DNA of 64,000 nucleotides from Lachnospiraceae bacterium (GTDB taxonomy: Bacteria > Bacillota > Clostridia > Lachnospirales > Lachnospiraceae): the NCBI GenBank assembly GCA_017428105.1, contig JAFRRM010000015.1:103698-167697 (forward strand), in the 5' to 3' direction. Below the pieces are notes generated by a model. The model was given only the letters and a program-made list of their open reading frames with translations, was not told where the DNA came from and searched no databases. The stretch's first letter is position 1, and each line of letters opens with the position of its first letter. The position numbers and the translations under genes are program-made. This document shows positions 24,915 through 33,430 of this stretch, piece after piece.

Positions 24915-25969
24915 ACATGCGCTTATTCGGACAGGTCCCGGAAGGGGACGTTTACGAAGTGACCCTGGAAAACCGCCGCGGCCTCAAAGCCTCGATCCTG
25001 ACTCTCGGCGCGACGCTCCGCAGCCTTCAGGTCCCGGACGCGGACGGCGAATTGCGGGACGTGGTCCTGGGCTATGACACGCCGGAAGAATACTTCCGCG
25101 GCGACTGCTTCCTGGGAGCCACCGTCGGCCGCTTCGCCAACCGCATCGGCGGCGCGGCGTTCACCCTGGACGGGAGGGAATACCGCCTGGTCCCCAACGA
25201 GGGCAAAAACCAGCTGCACGGCGGCCCGGAGGGCTTTCACCGCCGCCTCTGGACCCCCATTGTCAAAAGCGGGACGGAAGCGCTGTTCCGCCTGACCTCC
25301 CCGGACGGCGACATGGGCTTCCCCGGGCAGGCCGAAGCGGAAGTCTGCTATCGGCTGGAAGGAAACGCGCTGCGCATCTCGTACCGCGTCTCCTGCACGG
25401 AAGCGACGCCTGTTTCCCTGACGAATCACAGTTATTTCAACCTGGCAGGCCAGGCGGCCGGCCCGGTCGACGACCACCGGCTCATGCTGCGGGCGGACGC
25501 CTATACGCCGTCAGATGAGGAGATGATCCCCACCGGCGAGATCCGTCTGGCGGAAGGAACGCCCCTGGACCTGCGGGAACCGGTCAGACTGGGCTCGCTG
25601 TGGGATCTCCCGGAACTGGCCCGGACCCGCGGCCTGGACCACAACTTTGTCCTGCGCGGCGGCGAAGGCCCGGCGGCGGTGCTGACGGACCCGGAAGGCC
25701 GCCTCTCCCTGGAAGTGTACACGGACCGGCCGGCCATGCAGGTCTATACCGCCGGTTTCCTGAAAGAAGGCCCCGGCAAGGACGGCGCCCTTTACGGCCC
25801 GCACCACGCGGTCTGCCTGGAGACGCAGGCGTTCCCGGACGCCGTGAACCGTCCGGAATTCCCGTCCTGCATCCTGCGGCCCGGCGGGACCTGGGAGTCG
25901 GAGACCGTTTACCGGTTTGAAGGCGCCGGGATCGCCAAAGGCAGAAGAGCGCAGATGATCTACCTGTAA
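24911..25969 (+). CDS. galM: Aldose 1-epimerase (galactose mutarotase)
   Basis: 352 aa. Interconverts beta- and alpha-galactose to supply GalK. Family landmarks: TLGATLRSLQVPDADGELRD, GATVGRFANRIGGAAFTLDG, NQLHGGPEGFHRRLW, the catalytic histidine block TPVSLTNHSYFNLAGQ, LDHNFVLR and the catalytic glutamate region AVCLETQAFPDAVNRPEFPS. Overlaps galK by ATGA and is followed after 12 bp by the CvpA gene. Confidence 0.96.
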   Translation: MNMRLFGQVPEGDVYEVTLENRRGLKASILTLGATLRSLQVPDADGELRDVVLGYDTPEEYFRGDCFLGATVGRFANRIGGAAFTLDGREYRLVPNEGKNQLHGGPEGFHRRLWTPIVKSGTEALFRLTSPDGDMGFPGQAEAEVCYRLEGNALRISYRVSCTEATPVSLTNHSYFNLAGQAAGPVDDHRLMLRADAYTPSDEEMIPTGEIRLAEGTPLDLREPVRLGSLWDLPELARTRGLDHNFVLRGGEGPAAVLTDPEGRLSLEVYTDRPAMQVYTAGFLKEGPGKDGALYGPHHAVCLETQAFPDAVNRPEFPSCILRPGGTWESETVYRFEGAGIAKGRRAQMIYL

Positions 25970-25981
25970 GGAGGGAACAAG

Positions 25982-26521
25982 ATGGATATCAGTATATTAA
26001 ACACCTGGAGCGCAGTGGGGCTGATCCTGGACGCCGTTCTGCTGGTCTGGCTGCTCCTCTCCACGATCCGCGGCGCGAAAAGCGGCTTCGTCTATTCCCT
26101 GACCGGCCTGGTCACGGTCGCCATCGCCATCATCGGCGGCTGGCTGCTGTCCGTCCTGCTGGTGGATCCGGTCGCCAAACTCGTGCTGAACGGGGACGCG
26201 GGCGTCGGCCAGTTCAGCAATGAGACCGGCCGGACCGTCGTGCAGGTCGCCATCGCCATCGTGGGCGCGCTGGCGGTCGGCTTTGTAGTCCGGATCCTGG
26301 GAAAAGGCCTGTCGGCCTCGCTGAATAAAGTCCCGGTCGTGGGCGGCCTGAACCAGATCCTGGGCGGCGCGTTCAGCCTGGCGGTCACGGCGGCGTTCAT
26401 CTTTGCCGCCCTGCTGGCCTGGAAGCATTTCTTCCCGGATTCCTACGTCAACGTGCTGAAAGGCGCGCCGCTGACCACGATCGCGTCAGACATCAACCCG
26501 CTGGCGGCGCTGTTCCAATAA
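25982..26521 (+). CDS. CvpA family membrane protein
   Basis: 179 aa with four predicted helices. The typical CvpA features are RGAKSGFVYSLTGLV near residue 30-44 and NKVPVVGGLNQILGGAFSLA in the second half. CvpA-type proteins are linked to colicin V secretion in E. coli and to envelope homeostasis elsewhere; the exact role is unknown. AAGGAGG before the ATG; a terminator follows, so it ends the recG-galK-galM transcript. Confidence 0.85.
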   Translation: MDISILNTWSAVGLILDAVLLVWLLLSTIRGAKSGFVYSLTGLVTVAIAIIGGWLLSVLLVDPVAKLVLNGDAGVGQFSNETGRTVVQVAIAIVGALAVGFVVRILGKGLSASLNKVPVVGGLNQILGGAFSLAVTAAFIFAALLAWKHFFPDSYVNVLKGAPLTTIASDINPLAALFQ

Positions 26522-26564
26522 TCGGCCAACGACAACCTGTTCCGACCGGGAGACCGGTCCGTTC

Positions 26565-26590
26565 AGCCCTCTTCGCGAGGGCTTTTCTCT
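26565..26590 (+). terminator. Intrinsic terminator after the CvpA gene
   Basis: AGCCCTC (26565-26571), loop TTCGC, GAGGGCT (26577-26583), then TTTTCTCT. Confidence 0.75.
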
Positions 26591-26601
26591 CGCCTGAACC
26601 A

Positions 26602-26619
26602 CGAGACAATTGTGTCTCG
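26602..26619. promoter_or_regulatory. Palindromic operator candidate upstream of the XRE gene
   Basis: CGAGACA and TGTCTCG form a 7-bp inverted repeat around ATTG, 90 bp before the XRE start. Its position and dyad symmetry fit autoregulation, but no clear -10/-35 pair was found nearby (best is TTTACC-N17-TACGCT at 26655-26683). Confidence 0.4.
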
Positions 26620-26709
26620 CCGGCCGATCCGGGGCATTTGGACGCTCCGTGTCCTTTACCGGCCGGGCTTTTTCCGCTACGCTTAAACCGGCAAGGAGGT
26701 CATTCCGCA

Positions 26710-27489
26710 ATGGATCTTGTAAAAATCGGTACTTTTCTTCAGACGCTCCGCAAAGAAAAAGGGCTGACGCAGGAGCAGCTGGCAGAGCAGATCGGCGTAG
26801 CCCGCCGGACGGTCTCCCGCTGGGAAACGGGGAGCAACATGCCGGACCTGGACGTCCTGATCGAACTGTCTGATTTTTACGAAGTCGATCTCCGCGAGAT
26901 CCTGAACGGAGAAAGGAGAAGCGAGCGTATGGATCAGGAATTAAAAGAGACGGTATTGCAGGTGGCGGACTACAGCCGGCAGGACAAGACGAAATTGAAG
27001 CGCAGGATGCGCTGGGTGGTGCTGGGGCTCCTGCTGATCCTGGCAGCGGGCTGTGTGTTCTGGGTGCTGGATCGCAAAAAAGAAACCAAACCGAAGCAGG
27101 AAGTGTGGTATGTCTTTCATCCGGAGAGTAAGACGGGAGAATACCATCAGATATTCAGAAGGGACGAATGGGTATATGGACCCGACGGACCTATTGTCGG
27201 CGGCCCCGATGTAGAGGTAGAACTGCTGTTCACATATGAGAAAGCTGCGGACGGAAGAGGATACTCATTTGCAGAGTTTAAAGATTGTACAGTGAAAGCA
27301 CTTGATGAATGGACTATTTTCGAAAATGGTGGTTTCCATTTTGATGAAGAGACTGGCTTTTCCGACTTAAGAAGAATAGCACGCGGTACTTTTTCGTATA
27401 AGGCCATGAAAGGCGATACAGAATGGGTTGGAGGACATGGGGTCGAAATGAATCTGTATATGATTCTGACTGGTGATACGCAGAATTAA
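26710..27489 (+). CDS. XRE-family regulator with membrane anchor and extracytoplasmic domain
   Basis: 259 aa. Residues 3-63 are a Cro/CI-type HTH (IGTFLQTLRKEKGLTQEQLA, VARRTVSRWETGSNMPDLDV) common in Firmicutes. A basic stretch (KLKRRMR) leads to one membrane helix (WVVLGLLLILAAGCVFWVL, about residues 102-120). The last 130 residues should be outside and match no family I know. A DNA-binding domain tethered to the membrane suggests direct signal sensing, but this is inference. The base composition drops from GC-rich to AT-rich at about 27110, so the outer domain may have a different origin. AAGGAGG before the ATG at 26710. Confidence 0.85.
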   Translation: MDLVKIGTFLQTLRKEKGLTQEQLAEQIGVARRTVSRWETGSNMPDLDVLIELSDFYEVDLREILNGERRSERMDQELKETVLQVADYSRQDKTKLKRRMRWVVLGLLLILAAGCVFWVLDRKKETKPKQEVWYVFHPESKTGEYHQIFRRDEWVYGPDGPIVGGPDVEVELLFTYEKAADGRGYSFAEFKDCTVKALDEWTIFENGGFHFDEETGFSDLRRIARGTFSYKAMKGDTEWVGGHGVEMNLYMILTGDTQN

Positions 27490-27521
27490 AAACACAAATA
27501 TCTTATCACGGATTAACGGCG

Positions 27522-27560
27522 AAAAAGGCCCGGCCGGATCGATTCCGGCCGGACCTTTTT
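27522..27560. terminator. Bidirectional terminator between the XRE and peptidase genes
   Basis: AAAAAGG..CCGGCCGG (27522-27537) pairs with CCGGCCGG.CCTTTTT (27545-27560). Poly-A and poly-T flanks allow use on both strands by the converging genes. Confidence 0.85.
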
Positions 27561-27578
27561 CGTGAGGAGAACCGCTCC

Positions 27579-29258
27579 TTACGCCAGCGTCTTCAGCAGC
27601 TTCTCCACCTTTTCCGCCATCTCTTTCAGCGCCCCGGGCTCGAAAGGAGAGGGCAGTCCCGCTTCCTTCAGCAGGTCGGGCCACAGTTCGGTGCCGCCTT
27701 TCTTGGAGAGAGCGATGTAGCGCTTGAACGCGCCTTCATAATCCTCCTGCGAGGCCAGCAGGAACGCGAACGCCGCGGTCTGCGCCAGCACGTAGTCGAT
27801 ATAGTAGAACGGGCTTTCGTAGATGTGCATCTGGTACTGCCAGCGGGTGCCTTCCTCCAGGTACGGCATGCCCTTGGTGGAGATCCACGGACGGAACTCG
27901 GCTTCCAGTTTGTTCCAGGCCTCTTTCCGCTCGGCCGGCGTCATGTCCGGGTTCTCGTACACGATGTGCTGGAAATAGTCCACGATCGTGCCGTAGGGCA
28001 GGAAGGTCAGGGAATCCAGCGCATGCATGAAGCGGTAGTCTCTTTCCTTATCGCCGAAGAACTTGCCCATGTAAGGCCAGGAGAAGAACTCCATGCTCAT
28101 GGAGTGGGTCTCGGCGGTCTCCATGCCCATGCCCAGTTCGAAGGGCTCGTTGTCGAAGCAGAAGTACGCGTTCAGCGCGTGGCCGGCTTCGTGGGTCATG
28201 ACGTCCACGTCCGCGGCGGTGCCGTTGAAATTGGCCAGGATGAAGGGCTGCTTGTACAGTTCGAATTCCGTGCAGTAGCCGCCGCCCCACTTGTTCTGGC
28301 GGGAATCCACGTCGAAGGCCTCGTTGTCCATCATCAGGTCGATGAAGGCGCCGGTCTCCGGGCCCATGGCGTGGTACATTTCCTTCGCGGCCGCGAAGAT
28401 CTCGGCCTTGCCGAAAGGCTTCGGATCGCCGCCGGGGATCACCACGTCGTTATCGTAAAGCATGTAATCGCCGTCGATGCCCAGCCGCTTCGCGTTCTCC
28501 AGCCGCAGACGCGCCACCACCGGCACGATGTCCTTCAGGATGTTTTCGCGCAGGACGGCGATGGTGTCCTGATCGTAGCTGAGACGTCCCATGCGGTAGT
28601 AGCCCAGCTCCACGAAGTTCTTGTAGCCCATCTTCCTGGCCATGCGGTCGCGGATATGGACCAGACGGTCGAAGATGTCGTCCAGTTCCGCCGCATGGGC
28701 CTGAAGGCCCTTGCCCAGCGCTTCGTAGCACTCCTTGCGGGTGGCGCGGTCGTCGTCCTTGGCGTACTTCATGAGCAGGGTACGGGGCATTTTTTCGCCG
28801 CGGAATTCGAATTCCATGCCGGCCATCAGCTTGCTGTATTCCATGACGACCTTGTTTTCTTCCTGCATGTCCTCGATGATGGCGGGGGACATGGACTTCA
28901 GTTCGATCTCCCACTGGCGGAAGACCAGTTTGCCCAGCTTTTCCTCCAGCTGCGGACGGAAAGGCGATTCGAGCATGGCTTTATAGTACTCCTGCAGCAG
29001 CGCGGAGGCCTGCGGGCCGATCTCGTCGTAATATTCGTTCTCCGTCACGTAGAACTCATCAACGGTGTTGATGGTGTAGCGCATGCTGGCCAGGGAGGCG
29101 TTGGTGTAGAAACGCTTGATGATGGCGCGGAGCTCTTCGCGGGCGGCGAGGATCTCGTCAACAGCCCCCGCTTCGCGGATGGCTTTCACGATGGCCGGGA
29201 CTTTCTCCCGGATTTCTTCGATGGTGACCCGTTCGTAGGGCAGTTCGCAGACTTTCAT
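27579..29258 (-). CDS. M3 family oligoendopeptidase (PepF-like)
   Basis: 559 aa zinc metallopeptidase that degrades short peptides in the cytoplasm. The catalytic zinc motif is MTHEAGHALNAYFC (HExxH), with the downstream metal glutamate in MGMETAETHSMSMEFFSWPY. No signal peptide. It belongs to the M3 group of oligoendopeptidase F relatives found in Clostridia. GAGGAGG is before the ATG; the gene starts 9 bp after psuG, so the two are cotranscribed. Confidence 0.94.
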   Translation of the reverse strand: MKVCELPYERVTIEEIREKVPAIVKAIREAGAVDEILAAREELRAIIKRFYTNASLASMRYTINTVDEFYVTENEYYDEIGPQASALLQEYYKAMLESPFRPQLEEKLGKLVFRQWEIELKSMSPAIIEDMQEENKVVMEYSKLMAGMEFEFRGEKMPRTLLMKYAKDDDRATRKECYEALGKGLQAHAAELDDIFDRLVHIRDRMARKMGYKNFVELGYYRMGRLSYDQDTIAVLRENILKDIVPVVARLRLENAKRLGIDGDYMLYDNDVVIPGGDPKPFGKAEIFAAAKEMYHAMGPETGAFIDLMMDNEAFDVDSRQNKWGGGYCTEFELYKQPFILANFNGTAADVDVMTHEAGHALNAYFCFDNEPFELGMGMETAETHSMSMEFFSWPYMGKFFGDKERDYRFMHALDSLTFLPYGTIVDYFQHIVYENPDMTPAERKEAWNKLEAEFRPWISTKGMPYLEEGTRWQYQMHIYESPFYYIDYVLAQTAAFAFLLASQEDYEGAFKRYIALSKKGGTELWPDLLKEAGLPSPFEPGALKEMAEKVEKLLKTLA

Positions 29259-29267
29259 GGTTCCTCC

Positions 29268-30188
<921 letters not shown>

Positions 30189-30225
30189 AAAACAAACCTC
30201 TTCAGTATGATTTTTTGCCGCAATT

Positions 30226-30254
30226 ATTATACCCGAAAAGCCCGGATCATTCAA
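30226..30254 (-). promoter_or_regulatory. Promoter for psuG and the M3 peptidase gene
   Basis: Minus strand: TTGAAT (30249-30254), 17-nt spacer, TATAAT (30226-30231). Confidence 0.7.
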
Positions 30255-30322
30255 TCTCTTTTTCGGAAGAAGAGCGCTCCGACGCAGGGGAGACTGCCTG
30301 CTTCCGCGGTCCTCTGTTTTGC

Positions 30323-30351
30323 TTGCCCCGGCGCGCGGAAGGTGGTAAAAT
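30323..30351 (+). promoter_or_regulatory. Promoter for msrA-xseA-xseB
   Basis: TTGCCC (30323-30328), 17-nt spacer, TAAAAT (30346-30351), 47 nt before the msrA ATG. Divergent from the psuG promoter. Confidence 0.55.
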
Positions 30352-30398
30352 AATACCGGAACTTTGAGGGACCACGAAGAAGTTTTGAAGGAGAAGCA

Positions 30399-30914
30399 AT
30401 GAAAGAGATCTATCTGGCCGGCGGATGCTTCTGGGGCATGCAGCAGTTTTTCGACCAGTTTGACGGCGTGGTGAAAACAGAGGTCGGCTATGCCAACGGC
30501 CCGACGGCCGATCCGTCCTATCAGGACGTGTGCGCGAGCAGCGGCCACGCGGAAACGCTGCGCATCGGATATGATCCGGAAAAGATCGCCCTGACGCAGC
30601 TGCTGGATTTTTATTTCATGGTGATCGATCCCCTGTCCTATAACCGGCAGGGCGGCGACACCGGCATCCAGTACCGGACCGGGATCTATTACACGGACGA
30701 AGCGGATCTGCCGGAGATCCGGACCGTGTACGCCCGTGAAGAGAAGAAGGCCGGCGCCCCGCTGGCGGTGGAACTGAAGCCGCTGGAGAACTTTTACTCC
30801 GCGGAAGCGTACCATCAGAAATATCTGGAAAAGAACCCCGGCGGCTACTGCCATATCCCGCGGCGCATGATGCACCTGCAGGACGGGACGGCCGGCGGAA
30901 CGGAAGAAGCATGA
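30399..30914 (+). CDS. msrA: Peptide-methionine (S)-S-oxide reductase
   Basis: 171 aa. Repairs methionine-S-sulfoxide using the catalytic cysteine in GGCFWGMQQFF (Cys10). Other conserved blocks are VGYANGPTADPSYQDVCASS, GHAETLRI and GIQYRTGIYYT. It is not fused to MsrB. GAAGGAGAAG before the ATG; its stop overlaps the xseA start as ATGA, tying protein repair to DNA repair in one transcript. Confidence 0.96.
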   Translation: MKEIYLAGGCFWGMQQFFDQFDGVVKTEVGYANGPTADPSYQDVCASSGHAETLRIGYDPEKIALTQLLDFYFMVIDPLSYNRQGGDTGIQYRTGIYYTDEADLPEIRTVYAREEKKAGAPLAVELKPLENFYSAEAYHQKYLEKNPGGYCHIPRRMMHLQDGTAGGTEEA

Positions 30915-32455
30915 TCAGACTGAGCGTTCCGTTCGCGGAAAAGGATGAAGTGAAGAAGAGGGGAGCCCGCTGGAACGCCGACGGGCGCTATTGGTTTTAC
31001 CCCGGCGACGTCCTGCCGGACGACCTGCGGCGATGGGCGCTCCGGGGAACGCCGACGGGGCCCGCTCCCCAGGTCCGGGAGATCCCCGCTGCGGATCCCG
31101 GGACCGTCCCGCAGACAGGGGTTGCGGCCGCGCCGGACGCCGGCCTGTTTTTGCCGCCGGAGGCCTCGACGGAGCCCTTCCTCACCGTTTCCCAGCTCAG
31201 CGGCCTGATCCGCGCCCAGTATTACCGAGAACCCGCCTTCCGCCAGGTCCTGGTCCGCGGCGAAGTGACCAACCTGAACGAAAAGATCCGCCAGGACGGC
31301 ACCGCGCACCTGTATTTTGCCTTGAAGGACCCGGATGCCCTGATCAACTGCATCCTGTGGAAGGACGAGGTCAGGACCGCGCTGGAAGCGCCGCTTAAAA
31401 ACGGACAGATGGTGTCCCTCAAAGGCTCGCTGGACTACTATCCGGGCCAGGGGCGCACGCAGCTCAAGGCGGAGCGCATCATGGAACTCGGCGTCGGCAG
31501 CGCAAGTCTGGCACTGCTGCAGCTGCATAAAAAACTGGAGCAGGAGGGGCTGTTCGGGCCGGAATGGAAGAAGCCGATCCCGAAGCATCCGCGCGCGGTC
31601 GGGATCGTGACCTCCCGGAGCGGGCAGGCCATCCAGGACATCTGCAAATTGGCCGCCAAGCGGGATCCGTATGTGCAGCTGGTGCTGTATCCGGTGATCG
31701 TGCAGGGGAAACTGGCGGCGGAGAGCATCGTGCAGGGCATCCGCACGCTGGACGCGTACGGGGTGGATACCATCATCGTGGGACGCGGCGGCGGTTCGGA
31801 CGAGGAACTGTATTCCTATAACGACGAAGCGGTCGTCCGCGCGGTCTTTGCCGCGAAGACGCCCGTCATTTCCGCGGTCGGCCACGCCGGCAACTGGACG
31901 CTGATCGACTTCGTCTCGGACAAGCGCGTGGCCACGCCCACCGAAGCGGCGGAAGAGGCCGTCCCCGACGTGATGGCGGAACTGCGCCGCCTGAGATCGC
32001 TCACCCGTGAACTGCAGGCGGTCTTCCTGGGCCAGCTGCTGCAGAAGAAGAAACGCCTGGAGGTGCAGCGCGCCGCGCTGGAAGCCCGTCATCCGCGCCG
32101 CCTGCTGGACGAACGGAAGACCAGATACGCGTATCTGAAGGAAAAAATGGACGCGGCCGCGCAGGCTGTCCTGCAGCGGGACAAAAACCGATTTGCCCTG
32201 CAGGACGCGGCGCTGCGGGCCAATATCGGCGCCGTGTTCGACCGGAAAAAACACCGCTTTGAGCTGGCCGCCGCCCGCCTGCACGGGCTGTCTCCGACGG
32301 CCAAACTCGTGAAAGGCTTCGGCTATATCAGTCTGGCCGGCGCGCCGCTCGTCAGCACGGAGCAGGTAAGGACCGGCGATACTTTGCAGATCCGCATCCA
32401 CGACGGCGAACTGGAAGCCGGCGTGACGAAGATCAGGAGGGAAAACGATGCATAA
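30911..32455 (+). CDS. xseA: Exodeoxyribonuclease VII large subunit with N-terminal DUF5710-like domain
   Basis: 514 aa, longer than usual (about 400-455). Residues 1-45 (IRLSVPFAEKDEVKKRGARW, then YWFYPGDVLPDDLRRW) match the DUF5710 pattern, a small domain usually attached to DNA-processing or mobile-element proteins. A proline-rich linker leads to the OB domain (LTVSQLSGLIRAQYY, EVTNLNEKIRQDGTAHLYFA) and the nuclease domain (GIVTSRSGQAIQDICKLAAK, VGRGGGSDEELYSYNDE). The usual G-H-E-x-D motif reads GHAGNW here, so the normal Asp is Asn. A coiled coil follows. Exo VII digests single-stranded DNA with XseB, whose gene overlaps by 8 bp. Confidence 0.93.
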   Translation: MIRLSVPFAEKDEVKKRGARWNADGRYWFYPGDVLPDDLRRWALRGTPTGPAPQVREIPAADPGTVPQTGVAAAPDAGLFLPPEASTEPFLTVSQLSGLIRAQYYREPAFRQVLVRGEVTNLNEKIRQDGTAHLYFALKDPDALINCILWKDEVRTALEAPLKNGQMVSLKGSLDYYPGQGRTQLKAERIMELGVGSASLALLQLHKKLEQEGLFGPEWKKPIPKHPRAVGIVTSRSGQAIQDICKLAAKRDPYVQLVLYPVIVQGKLAAESIVQGIRTLDAYGVDTIIVGRGGGSDEELYSYNDEAVVRAVFAAKTPVISAVGHAGNWTLIDFVSDKRVATPTEAAEEAVPDVMAELRRLRSLTRELQAVFLGQLLQKKKRLEVQRAALEARHPRRLLDERKTRYAYLKEKMDAAAQAVLQRDKNRFALQDAALRANIGAVFDRKKHRFELAAARLHGLSPTAKLVKGFGYISLAGAPLVSTEQVRTGDTLQIRIHDGELEAGVTKIRRENDA

Positions 32456-32654
32456 CGAAGAACTCAACAACACGGAACCGTTCAACGTCGACGAGGCCCT
32501 GGACCGCCTGGAAGCCATCAACAAGCGGCTCTCGGAGGAGAACATCCCCCTGAACGAAGCGCTGGACCTGTACAGACAGGGCGCAGTGCTGGCCGAACTC
32601 TGCCAGAAGCATCTGGCGGGCGTGGAAAAAGAACTCATCACGCTCCAGGAGTGA
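32448..32654 (+). CDS. xseB: Exodeoxyribonuclease VII small subunit
   Basis: 68 aa. Central XseB motif FNVDEALDRLEAINKRLSEE followed by IPLNEALDLYRQGAVLAELC. The start overlaps the end of xseA by 8 bp, and AGGAGGG is within xseA. XseB helices wrap the long XseA coiled coil in the complex. A terminator follows 22 bp after the stop. Confidence 0.95.
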   Translation: MHNEELNNTEPFNVDEALDRLEAINKRLSEENIPLNEALDLYRQGAVLAELCQKHLAGVEKELITLQE

Positions 32655-32676
32655 GCGGGCTTGTGAAATTTCTGTG

Positions 32677-32703
32677 AAACCGGACATTTTGCCCGGTTTT
32701 TTG
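32677..32703 (+). terminator. Intrinsic terminator after xseB
   Basis: AAACCGG (32677-32683) pairs with CCGGTTT (32693-32699) and runs into TTTT. Confidence 0.75.
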
Positions 32704-32734
32704 TTATGATGACGGCAAAAGGAGGCGGCAGACC

Positions 32735-33430
32735 ATGACGCAGGCAAAGATCTTAGTAGTAGACGATGAAGAACGCATGAGAAGCCTGATCCGGGATTTC
32801 CTGGTCCGGGAACGCTATACCGTGCTGGAAGCGTCCAACGGCGAGGAAGCGCTGGAGAAGTTTTTTGATACCAAGGACATCAGCCTGATCCTGCTGGACG
32901 TGATGATGCCCAAGCTGGACGGCTGGCAGGTGCTGGCAGAGATCCGCCGCTACAGCAAGGTGCCGGTCATCATGCTCACCGCGCTGGGCGACGACCGCGA
33001 CGAGATCAAGGGCTTTGAGCTCGACGCGGACGAATATGTGACCAAGCCTTTCAGCCCGCGCGTCCTGATGGCCCGCGTGGCCGCGATCCTGCGCCGCCAG
33101 GAGGAGAGCAATGCCGCTCCCCTCGCCATGGGCGGCCTGAAGCTGGACCGCGTCGCGCGCCAGCTGACCGTGGACGGCAAACCCGTGGACCTGAGTCTCA
33201 AGGAGTACGAGCTGATGCAGTATTTCCTGGAGAATCCCGGCGTCGCCCTGTCCCGCGAATCCATCCTGAACCACGTCTGGAACTACAATTACTACGGGGA
33301 CGCCCGCACCATCGACACGCACGTGAAGAAGCTCCGCAGCAAGCTCGGCCCGTACGGCGACCGCATCAAGACGCTGTGGGGCATCGGCTATAAACTGGAA
33401 GCAGAGGCGCCGGACCATGACGAACCCTGA
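32735..33430 (+). CDS. OmpR/PhoB-type response regulator
   Basis: 231 aa. Receiver domain residues 4-118 with the acidic pocket VVDDEE, phospho-acceptor Asp55 in LILLDVMMPKLDGW and Lys in YVTKPFSP. The winged-helix DNA-binding domain follows (LKLDRVARQLTVDGKPVDLS, LKEYELMQYFLENPG, HVWNYNYYGDARTIDTHVKK). It overlaps the histidine kinase gene by 14 bp. The target genes are not evident from the neighbourhood. Confidence 0.95.
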   Translation: MTQAKILVVDDEERMRSLIRDFLVRERYTVLEASNGEEALEKFFDTKDISLILLDVMMPKLDGWQVLAEIRRYSKVPVIMLTALGDDRDEIKGFELDADEYVTKPFSPRVLMARVAAILRRQEESNAAPLAMGGLKLDRVARQLTVDGKPVDLSLKEYELMQYFLENPGVALSRESILNHVWNYNYYGDARTIDTHVKKLRSKLGPYGDRIKTLWGIGYKLEAEAPDHDEP

